Origin: JALQTD01 sp965656785
GTDB lineage: Bacteria; Bacteroidota; Bacteroidia; Flavobacteriales_D; Sanyastnellaceae
Reading direction: 5' to 3'
Assembly: GCA_965656785.1 (NCBI GenBank)
Contig: CBFHLY010000012.1
Coordinates: 18,321-82,320, forward strand
Length of the DNA stretch: 64,000 bases
Part shown: in pieces, positions 17,503 through 27,700 of the stretch
How the letters are laid out: every line of letters begins with the position of its first letter
Numbering within the stretch: the first letter of the stretch is position 1
Program-made: the position numbers and the translations under genes
Notes under the pieces: generated by a model
Seen by the model: the letters and a program-made list of their open reading frames with translations, nothing else
Database searches by the model: none
What the model was told of the DNA's origin: nothing

Positions 17503-18252
17503 TCATTCGCCTTTCAATGACGCTGTCAAGTAATCCCGATTCATCCGTGCGATGTTGGTCAAGCTGATGCCTTTCGGACACTCCACTTCGCAAGCGCCTG
17601 TGTTCGTGCAATTGCCAAACCCTTCCTTATCCATCTGTTCCACCATGCGCTTCACCCGCAATTCTCGCTCCGGCTGTCCTTGAGGAAGCAGTGCCAACTG
17701 AGAAACCTTCGCTGATACGAACAGCATCGCAGAAGCGTTCTTGCACGTAGCTACACAGGCTCCACAACCGATGCACGTTGCGGCATTGAACGCCTCGTCT
17801 GCATCTGCTTTGGGGATGGGAATGGTGTTGGCATCGATGGTGTTGCCTGAGGTGTTCACCGACACGTATCCACCCGCTTGAATCACCCGGTCAAACGCAC
17901 TGCGATCCACCACCAAATCCTTGATTACGGGGAACGCCTGCGCCCGCCACGGCTCAATGTAAATCGTATCACCGTCCTTGAACGAACGCATGTGCAACTG
18001 GCAGGTGGTCACCCCGCGGCCCGGCCCGTGGGCCTCGCCGTTGATGAACATCGAGCACATGCCGCAAATGCCCTCGCGGCAATCGTGGTCAAACGCAATG
18101 GGATCCTTGCCGTCGCGAACGAGTTGGTCGTTCAACACGTCCATCATCTCCAAGAACGACATGTGCTCCGAGATGTCGGAGACCGGATACGTCTCCATCC
18201 GTCCTTTGTCTTCTGGGCCGTTTTGGCGCCAAACTTTCAATGTCAAGTTCAT
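17503..18252 (-). CDS. sdhB: Succinate dehydrogenase/fumarate reductase iron-sulfur subunit
   Basis: A 249-residue Fe-S subunit passing electrons from the flavoprotein to menaquinone. The 2Fe-2S site is C58-REGI-C63-GM-C66 with C84 (VTTCQ). The 4Fe-4S and 3Fe-4S sites are formed by CIGCGACVATC and CTNTGACEVECPKG. It is third in sdhCAB, seven bases after sdhA, in the usual Bacteroidota order. tRNA-Pro lies downstream on the same strand. Confidence 0.97.
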   Translation of the reverse strand: MNLTLKVWRQNGPEDKGRMETYPVSDISEHMSFLEMMDVLNDQLVRDGKDPIAFDHDCREGICGMCSMFINGEAHGPGRGVTTCQLHMRSFKDGDTIYIEPWRAQAFPVIKDLVVDRSAFDRVIQAGGYVSVNTSGNTIDANTIPIPKADADEAFNAATCIGCGACVATCKNASAMLFVSAKVSQLALLPQGQPERELRVKRMVEQMDKEGFGNCTNTGACEVECPKGISLTNIARMNRDYLTASLKGE

Positions 18253-18259
18253 GGCTCGC

Positions 18260-20257
18260 TTACTTGTAGCTGCGTTGCTTCAGCTCGATGTTTTCATAAA
18301 CCAACTCCTCCTTTTCCAACTTTGCCTCCGAGGGGTCGCCCGTGTATTCCCACGCAGAAACGAACGTGAAATCCGCGTCGTTCCGCAAGGCCTCTCCTTC
18401 TGTAGTTTGGTGTTCTTCGCGGAAGTGCCCGCCGCATGACTCTTCGCGGGCCAACGCGTCAACGCACATCAGTTCGCCGAGTTCGAGGAAGTCCGCAACG
18501 CGGCCGGCCTTGTCCAACTCGGGATTGTATTGCGTTGCCGTTCCGGGTACGCGGACCTTCTTCCAAAACTCCTCCCGCAAGGCACGGATGTCAGCAATAG
18601 CCTGCTTCAACCCGTCCGCATTGCGCGCCATGCCACAGTTGTTCCACATGATGCGTCCCAACTTGCGGTGAAAGTCGTCCACGGGGGTGTCGCCGGGGTT
18701 ATTCAAGAAATGTTGAATGCGTTCGGTCACCTCCTTCTCCGCAGCTTCAAACGCCGGGTGATCCGTCGAAATGGGTCCCGTTCGAATGTCGTCTGCGAGG
18801 TAATCGCCAACGGTGTAAGGCAATACGAAGTATCCATCGGCTAACCCCTGCATCAGAGCGGATGCCCCGAGGCGGTTGGCTCCGTGATCCGAGAAGTTCG
18901 CCTCACCGGCGGCGTACAACCCGGGAACAGCGGTCATCAGGTTGTAATCAACCCACAAACCGCCCATGGTGTAGTGAACCGCCGGATAAATCTTCATCGG
19001 CGTCTCATACGGATTGTCGGCCGCAATTTGCTTGTACATGTCGAAGAGGTTGCCGTATTTGGCTTTCACCACTTCCGTGCCAAGTGCTTTGATTTCGCTG
19101 GCTGAAGGGTTTTCCAATCCGCGAATGTTCGCTTCGGTTTTGCCGTAACGTTCAATGGCACTTGCGTAGTCCAAAAACACCGCCTCCCCCGTCTCGTTCA
19201 CCCCAAAGCCCGCATCGCAGCGCTCCTTTGCGGCACGCGAGGCAACGTCGCGAGGAACGAGGTTGCCGAATGCCGGGTACCGGCGCTCGAGGTAATAATC
19301 CCGGTCCTCTTCCCGGATGTCCACGGGGCGCAACTTGCCCTCACGCACCGCCTGAGCATCCTCCTTCTTCTTCGGCACCCAAATCCGACCGTCGTTCCGA
19401 AGGGACTCCGACATCAATGTCAGTTTCGACTGGTGCGAACCGGATACGGGAATGCACGTGGGGTGAATCTGAGTGAAACTCGGGTTCGCAAAATGAGCGC
19501 CTTTTCTATGGGCTTTCCACGCCGCGGAAACGTTGGATCCCATGGCGTTCGTGCTCAAGAAGAAGACGTTGCCGTAGCCTCCAGAAGCCAAGATGACCGC
19601 ATGCGCGCCATGGCGTTCCACCTCACCCGTCACCAAGTTGCGGGCAATGATTCCTCGGCATTTGCCGTCGACGACCACCACATCCATCATTTCATGGCGG
19701 TTGTACAACTTCACTTTGCCTTTGGAAATCTGGCGGCTCAGCGCCGAGTAGGCACCCAAAAGCAGCTGTTGACCCGTTTGGCCCTTCGCGTAAAATGTGC
19801 GGGAAACTTGAACCCCACCGAACGAACGGTTGTCAAGCAATCCGCCATAATCCCGCGCGAAAGGAACGCCCTGCGCCACGCATTGGTCGATGATGTTCGC
19901 GCTGACTTCTGCCAAACGGTAAACATTCGCCTCCCGGCTGCGGTAGTCTCCTCCTTTCACCGTGTCGTAAAACAAGCGGTAGGTGGAATCTCCGTCGTTT
20001 TGGTAGTTCTTCGCGGCGTTGATGCCCCCTTGCGCAGCAATCGAGTGTGCGCGACGTGGGGAATCTTGAAAGCAAAACGCCTTGACGTTGAAGCCCATCT
20101 CAGCAAGCGACGCAGCGGCTGAACTGCCTGCGAGACCCGTGCCCACCACGATCACATCGATCGAACGTTTGTTCGCTGGATTCACCAGCCGGATCGAATT
20201 CTTGTGATTCGTCCATTTTTCGGCGAGGGGCCCCTGTGGAACTTTTGAATTCAACAT
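18260..20257 (-). CDS. sdhA: Succinate dehydrogenase/fumarate reductase flavoprotein subunit
   Basis: A 665-residue subunit oxidising succinate at a covalent FAD. The FAD-binding segment is DVIVVGTGLAGSSAAASLAEMG, followed by RRAHSIAAQGGINAAKNYQND around the flavin-linked histidine. The substrate region holds GGYGNVFFLSTNAMGSNVSA and HPTCIPVSG. Length fits the long Bacteroidota SdhA type. It starts 11 bases after sdhC ends. Confidence 0.97.
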   Translation of the reverse strand: MLNSKVPQGPLAEKWTNHKNSIRLVNPANKRSIDVIVVGTGLAGSSAAASLAEMGFNVKAFCFQDSPRRAHSIAAQGGINAAKNYQNDGDSTYRLFYDTVKGGDYRSREANVYRLAEVSANIIDQCVAQGVPFARDYGGLLDNRSFGGVQVSRTFYAKGQTGQQLLLGAYSALSRQISKGKVKLYNRHEMMDVVVVDGKCRGIIARNLVTGEVERHGAHAVILASGGYGNVFFLSTNAMGSNVSAAWKAHRKGAHFANPSFTQIHPTCIPVSGSHQSKLTLMSESLRNDGRIWVPKKKEDAQAVREGKLRPVDIREEDRDYYLERRYPAFGNLVPRDVASRAAKERCDAGFGVNETGEAVFLDYASAIERYGKTEANIRGLENPSASEIKALGTEVVKAKYGNLFDMYKQIAADNPYETPMKIYPAVHYTMGGLWVDYNLMTAVPGLYAAGEANFSDHGANRLGASALMQGLADGYFVLPYTVGDYLADDIRTGPISTDHPAFEAAEKEVTERIQHFLNNPGDTPVDDFHRKLGRIMWNNCGMARNADGLKQAIADIRALREEFWKKVRVPGTATQYNPELDKAGRVADFLELGELMCVDALAREESCGGHFREEHQTTEGEALRNDADFTFVSAWEYTGDPSEAKLEKEELVYENIELKQRSYK

Positions 20258-20268
20258 GGTCGTGCAGG

Positions 20269-20973
20269 TTAGGAGAGCTGGATGATGTAGAGGTAAACCG
20301 GAATGGAAGCAAATGCCGCAGGCACGATGACGCTGAACGCCTTGCCAGCGCCCTCAATCCAGGGCGTGTACTTCTCCGAGCGCAAACCAAAGGACTGGAA
20401 AGCACTAGCGAACCCATGCCAAAGGTGGAACCCAATGGCCAATTGAGCAATCACATAAAAGATTACTGCCCCAAGCGCCATGCCATTCGCAGGCCCAAAG
20501 AACTCCATCACAACGCGATGCAAATCCTTCACCTCCACCCCATCAATCGCATACGTGCTCACCTCACCGAAGTGCATCACATACCAAAAATTCTGCATGT
20601 GGGCCGCGATGAAGGCCAACACCACCGTGCCCAAAACGGCCATGTTGCGGCTGCTCCAGCCTGCGTTGGCGGCGCCGTTCTCTTTCACGTAACGCACGGG
20701 TCGAGCAGCGCGGTTCGCGCGCACCAACAGGATGCCATCCACCACGTGGAGCAGGATGCCGAAATACGTTGCATAGCTGAGCACCTTGACCAACGGAAAA
20801 GTCGTCATGAACAAGGCGTATTCGTTGAAGGCATCCCTGCCCGCCTCCCCAGACTGAAACAATTGCAAGTTGCCCAGCAAGTGACCGACTAAAAACAGGC
20901 ACAGGAAAAGGCCTGTCGCGGCCATGGCATACTTCTTCGACAGCGAAGACGGAAATAACCCTTTGTTGCTCAT
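20269..20973 (-). CDS. sdhC: Succinate dehydrogenase cytochrome b subunit
   Basis: A 234-residue membrane anchor with about five hydrophobic helices (for example YAMAATGLFLCLFLVGHLLGNLQL), the single-subunit type B cytochrome b form of Bacteroidota. It binds heme through conserved histidines and reduces menaquinone. The ATG at 20973 (MSNKGLFPSSLSKKY) is 21 bases after a strong -7 element, which decides the start. First gene of sdhCAB. Confidence 0.94.
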   Translation of the reverse strand: MSNKGLFPSSLSKKYAMAATGLFLCLFLVGHLLGNLQLFQSGEAGRDAFNEYALFMTTFPLVKVLSYATYFGILLHVVDGILLVRANRAARPVRYVKENGAANAGWSSRNMAVLGTVVLAFIAAHMQNFWYVMHFGEVSTYAIDGVEVKDLHRVVMEFFGPANGMALGAVIFYVIAQLAIGFHLWHGFASAFQSFGLRSEKYTPWIEGAGKAFSVIVPAAFASIPVYLYIIQLS

Positions 20974-20994
20974 TGCGGTTGAGTTCGTTGGTTG

Positions 20995-21025
20995 CAAAGA
21001 TAGTTCTGCAGCGGCCGGCGACCAA
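20995..21025 (-). promoter_or_regulatory. sdhCAB promoter
   Basis: On the minus strand TTG (21025-21023), then 20 bases, then TATCTTTG (21002-20995): a textbook Bacteroidota -33/-7 pair. The leader to the sdhC ATG is about 15-20 bases. Confidence 0.75.
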
Positions 21026-21088
21026 TGCAACGCTGCATCACTCAACCCAAACAACTGAACGCCCCCTTCTGTTTCATGAAAAATAAAA

Positions 21089-21120
21089 GGGCGCCCCGCC
21101 CCGAAAGGCTGCGGGCGCCC
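21089..21120 (-). terminator. ssb terminator
   Basis: GGGCGCCC arms at 21089-21096 and 21113-21120, extended by further GC pairs. On the minus strand a T-rich run (TTTTATTTTTC) follows, just after the ssb stop codon. Confidence 0.75.
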
Positions 21121-21126
21121 CACCCT

Positions 21127-21486
21127 TCAGGACTCCGCCTCCTTCTCCTCGGGCCGCTTCTCGAGCAACAACAACTCGTTCGCGACCACCTCCGTCACGT
21201 AGCGGGTGTGTCCTTCAGAGTCCTCATAGGTCCGGTAGGATAACCGCCCCTCAACCGCAACCTCTGAGCCTTTCGTGAGGTAAGCCCCCACCACTTCCGA
21301 CAACTTGCCCCAAACCACAACGTCGTGCCACTGGGTTCGTTCCATCCGATCGCCCGAAGCGTTTTTGTACACTTCGTTCGTCGCCAACGGGAAACTCGCT
21401 TTGGTTTTCCCCTCTTCAAATTGGACCAATTCCGGGTCCTTTCCCAATCGTCCAATCAACTGGACTTTGTTGCGCAATGCATTCAT
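21127..21486 (-). CDS. ssb: Single-stranded DNA-binding protein without acidic tip
   Basis: A 119-residue SSB: OB fold from MNALRNKVQLIGRLGKDPEL through WHDVVVWGKLSEVV and GSEVAVEGRLSYRTYEDSEG. The protein ends in a short charged tail EEKEAES and lacks the D-D-D-I-P-F type C-terminus that recruits partner proteins. This may be a specialised or secondary SSB. A weak -7-like CACCTTCG lies at 21511-21518. It stands alone, bounded by a terminator. Confidence 0.93.
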   Translation of the reverse strand: MNALRNKVQLIGRLGKDPELVQFEEGKTKASFPLATNEVYKNASGDRMERTQWHDVVVWGKLSEVVGAYLTKGSEVAVEGRLSYRTYEDSEGHTRYVTEVVANELLLLEKRPEEKEAES

Positions 21487-21608
21487 CTTGTGTGTTTTTG
21501 AATGATGAAGCGAAGGTGCGAGGGGGCCTGAGCAAGAGCCGTAACCGTTACGGATGCATTCACCAGCGGCGGTCGGGAATTCACCCGCGTCAGCTGAAAG
21601 GCTCGCCG

Positions 21609-21616
21609 TATCTTCG
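21609..21616 (+). promoter_or_regulatory. Candidate gltX -7 element
   Basis: TATCTTCG, one base from TAnnTTTG, 24 bases before the gltX ATG. No clear -33 TTG is seen. Confidence 0.4.
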
Positions 21617-21640
21617 CGCCTCCATCGAAATTCCCTTGCC

Positions 21641-23176
21641 ATGAGCGCTTCTTCCGATGTTCGCGTACGTTTTGCTCCGAGTCCCACAGGTCCCCTTCAC
21701 ATGGGGGGCGTTCGCACGGCGCTTTACAACTACCTGTTCGCTCGTCGACACGGGGGCAAATTCCTGCTGCGAATCGAGGATACGGACCAAAAACGCTTCG
21801 TGCCCGGTGCCGAGGACTACATCCTTGAGGCCCTGAACTGGTGCGGCTTGAAGGTGGACGAAGGCGTCGGGGCGTCGGGCGAATTGGGGCCCTACCGCCA
21901 AAGCGAACGCACCGCCATTTATGCCCAACACATCGGCACCTTGATGGAGTCAGGTTGGGCCTACAAGGCCTTCGATGCCGCGGAGGAGATGGAGGCGTTG
22001 AGGAAGTCGGCGGAAGCGGAAGGTAGGGTTTGGCAGTACGACGCATCGACGCGGATGGGGATGCGCAACAGCTTGACGATGAGCCCACAAGAAGTGGAGG
22101 CGTTGGAGGCTGAAGGGGTGCCGGCTGTGATCCGGTTCCGCATGCCGGAGGAGCCGAAGGATGTGGTGATTGACGATTTGGTCCGAGGAAAAGTCCAAAT
22201 CTCTACCCGCGTGCTGGACGACAAGGTCCTCATGAAAGCCGACGGCCTGCCCACCTATCACTTTGCCAACGTCGTTGACGATCACCTCATGGCCATCAGC
22301 CACGTCATCCGCGGCGAAGAATGGCTCCCGAGCGCGCCGCTCCACGCCATGTTGTATGAAGCATTCGGTTGGACGGCACCGCGGTTCGCGCACTTGCCCC
22401 TCATTTTGAAACCGACAGGGAACGGCAAACTGAGCAAACGCGACGGCGACCAAGGCGGGTTCCCGGTCTTTCCCTTGGAATGGAAGGATCCCGCAACGGG
22501 CCATGCGTCGTCCGGTTACCGCGAATCGGGGTATTTACCGGAAGCCTTCACGAACATGCTGCTGTTGTTGGGGTGGAATCCAGGAAACGAGCAGGAAGTG
22601 TTCCGCCTTGCCGATGCGGTGGAGGCGTTCGATTTGGACCGGGTGGTGAAATCGGGGGCGCGTTTCAATCCTGATAAGGCCAAATGGTTCAACGAACAGC
22701 ACCTGCGTAGCCTGCCACTTGAGGCCGTTGCCGCGCAGCTCCTCGCGACCCAGCCCACCGGCCTCAATTGGGACCTTCAAGCCTGCCACGACGTGGCGGA
22801 CATGATGCTCGAGCGCGTTTCATTCTTGAGTGAAGTATGGGAGGCGCGCTGGCTCTTCGAGCGTCCACAATCCTTGGACGCCAAGCTGGTGCGCAAGCGA
22901 TGGAAGGCGGACACGGATGAACTCATAGAAGGACTGATGGAGCAACTCAACGCCTTGGAACCGTTCGATTCAGCATCCATTGAAACGGCGTTCAAGGCCT
23001 ACCTCGAAGACCGCGGTGTCGGTTTCGGAGCGGTGCTGTTGCCCTTCCGGATTTTGCTCACGGGCGAAGGCGGAGGACCGTCCATGTTCGCCTTCGCGGC
23101 GTTCATCGGAAAAGAAGAGACCCGTCAGCGGGTAGCAGCGGGCAAATCGTTGGTCCAAAGCATGCAATCCGAATGA
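21641..23176 (+). CDS. gltX: Glutamyl-tRNA synthetase
   Basis: A 511-residue class I synthetase charging tRNA-Glu. FAPSPTGPLHMGGVRTALYNYLFAR contains the HIGH-type motif and KLSKRDGD the KMSKS-type loop. Length is standard. The start MSASSDVR at 21641 follows a -7-like element and fits the family. The stop overlaps the folB start (ATGA). Confidence 0.97.
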   Translation: MSASSDVRVRFAPSPTGPLHMGGVRTALYNYLFARRHGGKFLLRIEDTDQKRFVPGAEDYILEALNWCGLKVDEGVGASGELGPYRQSERTAIYAQHIGTLMESGWAYKAFDAAEEMEALRKSAEAEGRVWQYDASTRMGMRNSLTMSPQEVEALEAEGVPAVIRFRMPEEPKDVVIDDLVRGKVQISTRVLDDKVLMKADGLPTYHFANVVDDHLMAISHVIRGEEWLPSAPLHAMLYEAFGWTAPRFAHLPLILKPTGNGKLSKRDGDQGGFPVFPLEWKDPATGHASSGYRESGYLPEAFTNMLLLLGWNPGNEQEVFRLADAVEAFDLDRVVKSGARFNPDKAKWFNEQHLRSLPLEAVAAQLLATQPTGLNWDLQACHDVADMMLERVSFLSEVWEARWLFERPQSLDAKLVRKRWKADTDELIEGLMEQLNALEPFDSASIETAFKAYLEDRGVGFGAVLLPFRILLTGEGGGPSMFAFAAFIGKEETRQRVAAGKSLVQSMQSE

Positions 23177-23529
23177 AAATCGGTGAGATCCACGTGAATG
23201 ACATGCGCTTCCGAGCCCAGCACGGGTGCATGGAAGAGGAAGCGCGCATCGGCGGCGATTACGTCGTCGACGTCACCATCCGAATGGACCTTTACGAAGC
23301 CGCGACCACGGATCGGCTCGATGCAACCGCCGACTATTGCGACGTTCACCGAATCGCCCAAGAAGCCATGGCCATTCGTTCAAAACTGATTGAACACGTC
23401 GCCCAACGCATCCTGGACGGGTTGCGCCGAAAGTGGCCCCATGCCGAATCATTTCAAGTCAAACTGACGAAAATCGCCCCTCCGATCGGCGGGGACGTGG
23501 CCTCGGTGGCCGTCGTGTTGAACGGTTGA
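23173..23529 (+). CDS. folB: Dihydroneopterin aldolase
   Basis: A 118-residue FolB, converting 7,8-dihydroneopterin to 6-hydroxymethyl-dihydropterin in folate synthesis. Family features include FRAQHGCMEEEARIGGDYVVDV, LDATADYCDVHRI, IEHVAQRI and the C-terminal VKLTKIAPPIGGDVASVAV. Coupled to gltX by a four-base ATGA overlap. Confidence 0.94.
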   Translation: MKIGEIHVNDMRFRAQHGCMEEEARIGGDYVVDVTIRMDLYEAATTDRLDATADYCDVHRIAQEAMAIRSKLIEHVAQRILDGLRRKWPHAESFQVKLTKIAPPIGGDVASVAVVLNG

Positions 23530-23540
23530 ACTTTTCGTTG

Positions 23541-23563
23541 ACATCGTAAATGCTTTACGATGT
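23541..23563. repeat. Perfect 23-bp palindrome upstream of sbcDC
   Basis: Arms ACATCGTAAA and TTTACGATGT are exact 10-bp inverted repeats with a three-base loop TGC, located 11 bases after folB and 20 before sbcD. There is no T-run, so it is not a normal terminator. An operator or an mRNA hairpin is more likely. Confidence 0.6.
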
Positions 23564-23582
23564 GGTGCCGCACCTTTGGTAA

Positions 23583-24794
23583 ATGAAGGTATGGCACACG
23601 GCAGACTGGCATTTGGGTAAGCGCCTGCACGAGCAATCGTTGCATGCGGACCAAGCCCTCTTCTTTGAATGGATGCTCGGCGAAATCGAGCGGAGAGGAG
23701 TGGACGTTTTACTCGTTTCGGGAGATGCATTCGATACCGCGAATCCGCCCACCGAGTCCCGAGCGCTTTACTATTCGGTTCTGACGAGGCTTGCTGCACT
23801 CAACGTTCAGGTGGTGGTGACAGGCGGCAACCACGATTCGCCGTCCATGCTGAACGCCCCGAAGGATTTGCTCGAGGCCTTGCGCATCCGCGTCATCGGC
23901 GAATTGCCCGAAGACCTGTCCGACGCCTTGATTCCGCTCGGGCCCCCGGAAGCGCCGGAGGCGGTGGTGGCTGCCATCCCCTTTGTTCGCGACAACGCTT
24001 TGCGCCAAATCACCCCCGGCCTCAACCCCGCAGAGCGCCAAGAAGCCATCCGAACGGGCCTGCACGAGCTGTTCCACGCAGCCGGAGCGGCCTGCGAAGC
24101 GAAATACCCGGGCCTGCCTGCATTGGCCATGGGCCACCTCTACGCCGCAGGAACCCAACTCAGCGAAAGCGAGCGTGAAATCCAAGTGGGCAACCTCGCG
24201 GGCGTTGAACCCAGCACCTTTCCTGCCCATTTTCAGTACGTGGCCCTCGGGCACATCCACAAACCCCAACCGGTAGCGCCCCACATCCGATACTCCGGTT
24301 CGCCCATTCCGTTGTCCTTCAGCGAACGGGACCAACAGCATCGGGTGCTCGAATTCACCATCGATTCAGGCCAAATCAGCGCCGCCGAATCCGTGCACAT
24401 CCCGGCCATTCGCAAACTGGTTCAAGTGTCCGGGGACTTGCAGCAGGTGCGGGAACGTCTTGAGCGCCTTCCCGCAAACGGCCGCCTTTCAACGCTCATT
24501 GAAGCGCGACTCGTCATTGGGCACGCGGATCCTGCAGTGACCCTGAACTTCAGCCAGCTCGTCGAACAATTCAACGCGCTCCATTCCGATGCTCGGATTG
24601 TCAAGCAGTTCATCGAATTGACCGGCGACCGGTCCCGTGCGACCGACATCCTGCCCGATGCGGACTTGAAGCAACTGCAACCTCCACAAGTGTTCGAAGC
24701 CCTCCTCGACGCCGAAGGCATTGAGGACCGCGAGGCCCTCCGCGAAGCCTTTCAAGAACTCATCCAAGAACTCCAACAAGACGAACGCGCATGA
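23583..24794 (+). CDS. sbcD: Nuclease SbcCD subunit D
   Basis: A 403-residue Mre11-type nuclease subunit. Metal-binding motifs are WHTADWHLGK, SGDAFD, GGNHDSPS and ALGHIHKPQ. With SbcC it cleaves DNA hairpins and protein-blocked ends during replication and repair. The stop overlaps the sbcC start (ATGA). A -7-like CACCTTTG at 23571-23578 gives a very short leader. Confidence 0.96.
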   Translation: MKVWHTADWHLGKRLHEQSLHADQALFFEWMLGEIERRGVDVLLVSGDAFDTANPPTESRALYYSVLTRLAALNVQVVVTGGNHDSPSMLNAPKDLLEALRIRVIGELPEDLSDALIPLGPPEAPEAVVAAIPFVRDNALRQITPGLNPAERQEAIRTGLHELFHAAGAACEAKYPGLPALAMGHLYAAGTQLSESEREIQVGNLAGVEPSTFPAHFQYVALGHIHKPQPVAPHIRYSGSPIPLSFSERDQQHRVLEFTIDSGQISAAESVHIPAIRKLVQVSGDLQQVRERLERLPANGRLSTLIEARLVIGHADPAVTLNFSQLVEQFNALHSDARIVKQFIELTGDRSRATDILPDADLKQLQPPQVFEALLDAEGIEDREALREAFQELIQELQQDERA

Positions 24795-27700
24795 AAATCC
24801 TCAAACTGGAAATCGAAAACCTCGCCTCGTTGAAGGGAAAGCACGTCTTGGATTTCACCTCCCCGCCCCTGCATCAATGCGGCTTGTTCCTCATCGCTGG
24901 GCCGACGGGCAGTGGGAAAACGACACTCCTGGACGCCTTGTCGTTGGCCTTGTACAACGAATTGCCGCGGATGGGTAAGGTGTCCAAACGCGACATTGAC
25001 CAAACGGGCGCCCTCGTGACCCGACACACCGACCACGCCCTGGCCCGCGTCACCTACCGCTGCGCCTCCGGGACGTTCATTTCGCAATGGCAAATCTCGA
25101 AGAACCGCAATGGCAACTGGCGGAATTACGACTTCGAGGTGTTCGATGAGAAGGGGAATTCCAAGGGGTTGCTGCGGAGCGAAGTGGCCCCTTTCAATGC
25201 CGAACGCATCGGTTTGGATTACGAGCAATTCACGCGGGCCATTGTGCTGGCGCAAGGCGAGTTTGCCCAGTTCCTGAAAAGTGGGGAAGACCAACGAGCG
25301 GCGCTGCTCGAAAAGATCACAGGGGACCGCATTTACCGGCAACTGGGAAAGGCAGCAGCTGAGCGGGCCAGCGGGTTGTTGGCGCAGGACAAAGACCTCA
25401 AGAACCAACAAGAAGGGTTGCGAGCTCAGGTGCTTGAGCCCGACCAAGCCGATGCGCTTTCGGTCGAAGTGGACGGATTGAATGCAACGGTTCAGTCCCA
25501 GCAAAAGGAGGTCCAGCAGCGCGAACGAGCACTTGAGATTCGAAAAGAATTGAACCAAGCAAAATCGTCCCTCGATGCGCGTCGAACGGCATTTGCTGCA
25601 GCCGAAGCACGGTGGACACATTGGAACAGCCTCCACGCTGAGGCGTGGTCGCGTCACCAAGCCTTGTTGCCCATCGAGTCGGTGGTCAGGCAGTGGTCAG
25701 AGGCCTCGGTACGATTGGCTTCAGCGAAAACTGAATTGTTGGGGTTGACCGCGGATCGGACGGCATCGCTCGAACGACTTGAATCGCAGCTAGAACGCGC
25801 TCAAGCATGGATTCCGACCCCCGTTGATCGGGCCACAATCGTCGAGCAACTTGACGCCCATTCGGAACAAGTTCGTGGGGTGGCCCGGCGTTTGAACAAA
25901 AAAAATGAGGAAGCCGCCACCCTCCAAGCTCAATTCAAACAGCAGGTTGAGTTTCAAACGAAACTGGAGTGGAGCGGAGATCGAACCGCGGCGGAATGGT
26001 CGACCGCCCTGGGCCGAAACCACACAGAATGCACACAACAACTGGCCGAAGCGGAGTCCCAACTTGCGACCTGTGCGGCCCCCGGATTGGACGAGGCCTC
26101 CGCGGCGAATTGGGAACTGCGCGCAGAACAATGGATGCAACTGGAATCGGCTTGGAACGCCAAAAATGGGCGAGCCACCCAAATCCAATCGGCTTTGTCG
26201 ACCAAGCGCACCCAATTGGCGGAAATTCCAGACCAACTCCGCGCATTGCAACAAGCCATGTTGCTGGCCACTTCCAAAGAACAAACCGCAGAGGCCGAGT
26301 GGCGATACGCCGCATTGCACGCAGAAGTGGCCGCGCATCGAACGGAACTCACCGCTGGTCACCCCTGTCCCCTTTGCGGCGCCCTTGAGCACCCGTTCGC
26401 AGAAGACTTGCCTGAGCTCCATCCCGACGATAAAAAAGCGGCACGCGATCGTGCACAACAGGCGCGAATGGACGCTGAATTGGCCTTAAAAGAGGCCAAA
26501 CGAAAGCAACAAAGACTTCAGGATGAATTGAAGCTGCTCGAGCGGGAGTTGGAGGAATTGGGGTTGGATCCACTGAACGCGGAACTTCGCGAGGTCAAAT
26601 CATTCTTTCCCGCGGATTGGGCGGAATGGGGAGGTGAACGTGTGCGGTCACAGGTCCGGGACTGGGTGGCCGCGAAGGGACGGGCTCTGGAGGCGTCGAA
26701 GTTCCTCAACGGGGGGAATGAAGCCTCGCAACGGCTTGAACAGTTGGAGGCCAGCCGGGAGGAAGTCGGGGTGATTGAGCGGGAATTGAACGCGATTTGG
26801 CCTCAAGAAACAGCAGTGGATGATGCAGTCAGCGCATGGAAACTGGCTTGGAAACTCGAGCACAGCACCCTGCAATCCGTGAACCAGCGCACGGAACGAG
26901 TGGAAGCGGCCATCCTGCTGGAATCTGAGGCGGTCGAGGCCTGCGAACGGGAAGCGCAAGCCCTACTCGATGAATTGGGGCTTGCAGACCTGGGTACAGC
27001 GCATGCGCAGTTGCTCGATGGTGGGAAAGCTCAACAACTCGGCAAGGAGCGCGAACAGCTCAACATCGATCGCATCCAAGCCGTTGAACGCGTCAAAGAA
27101 CAAGAAACGCGTGTCGCAGAATTGTTGGAAAACGACGCGAAGGAACCCGAAGAAACCCTGGAACTGCAGGCAAAAACCGCCGAAGAACAACTCCATGCCC
27201 TCCAAACAGAACGCGACGCACGCTTCGCTGAACTGCAACAACACCAAGGAGCACTCAAACAAATCGCGGTGCTGGAAAGGAAGCGAACCCAACTCCTTGG
27301 CGACGGCGAAAAGTGGCTGAAACTCCATGCGCTCATCGGCGACGGAGAAGGCAAAAAGTTCAACAAATTCGCCCAACAGTTGACCATGGGACAACTGCTC
27401 GCCATCGCCAACCGACGCCTGAAAGGACTCAGCGATCGCTACCGGTTCGCGGAGCCCGACGATAGCGGGAAACTCGCCGTCATCGACCAGCACATGGCAG
27501 GCGAACGGCGCGGGGTCAGCACCCTCAGCGGCGGGGAGACGTTCTTGATGAGCTTGGGGCTTGCTTTGGGATTGAGCGATTTGGCGTCGCGGAACATCCA
27601 GATTGGCGACCTCTTCATCGATGAAGGGTTTGGCACCCTCGACGCGGATGCGTTGGAAGGCGTGCTGGACGTGCTCGACCGCCTGCAAACCGCCGGTGGG

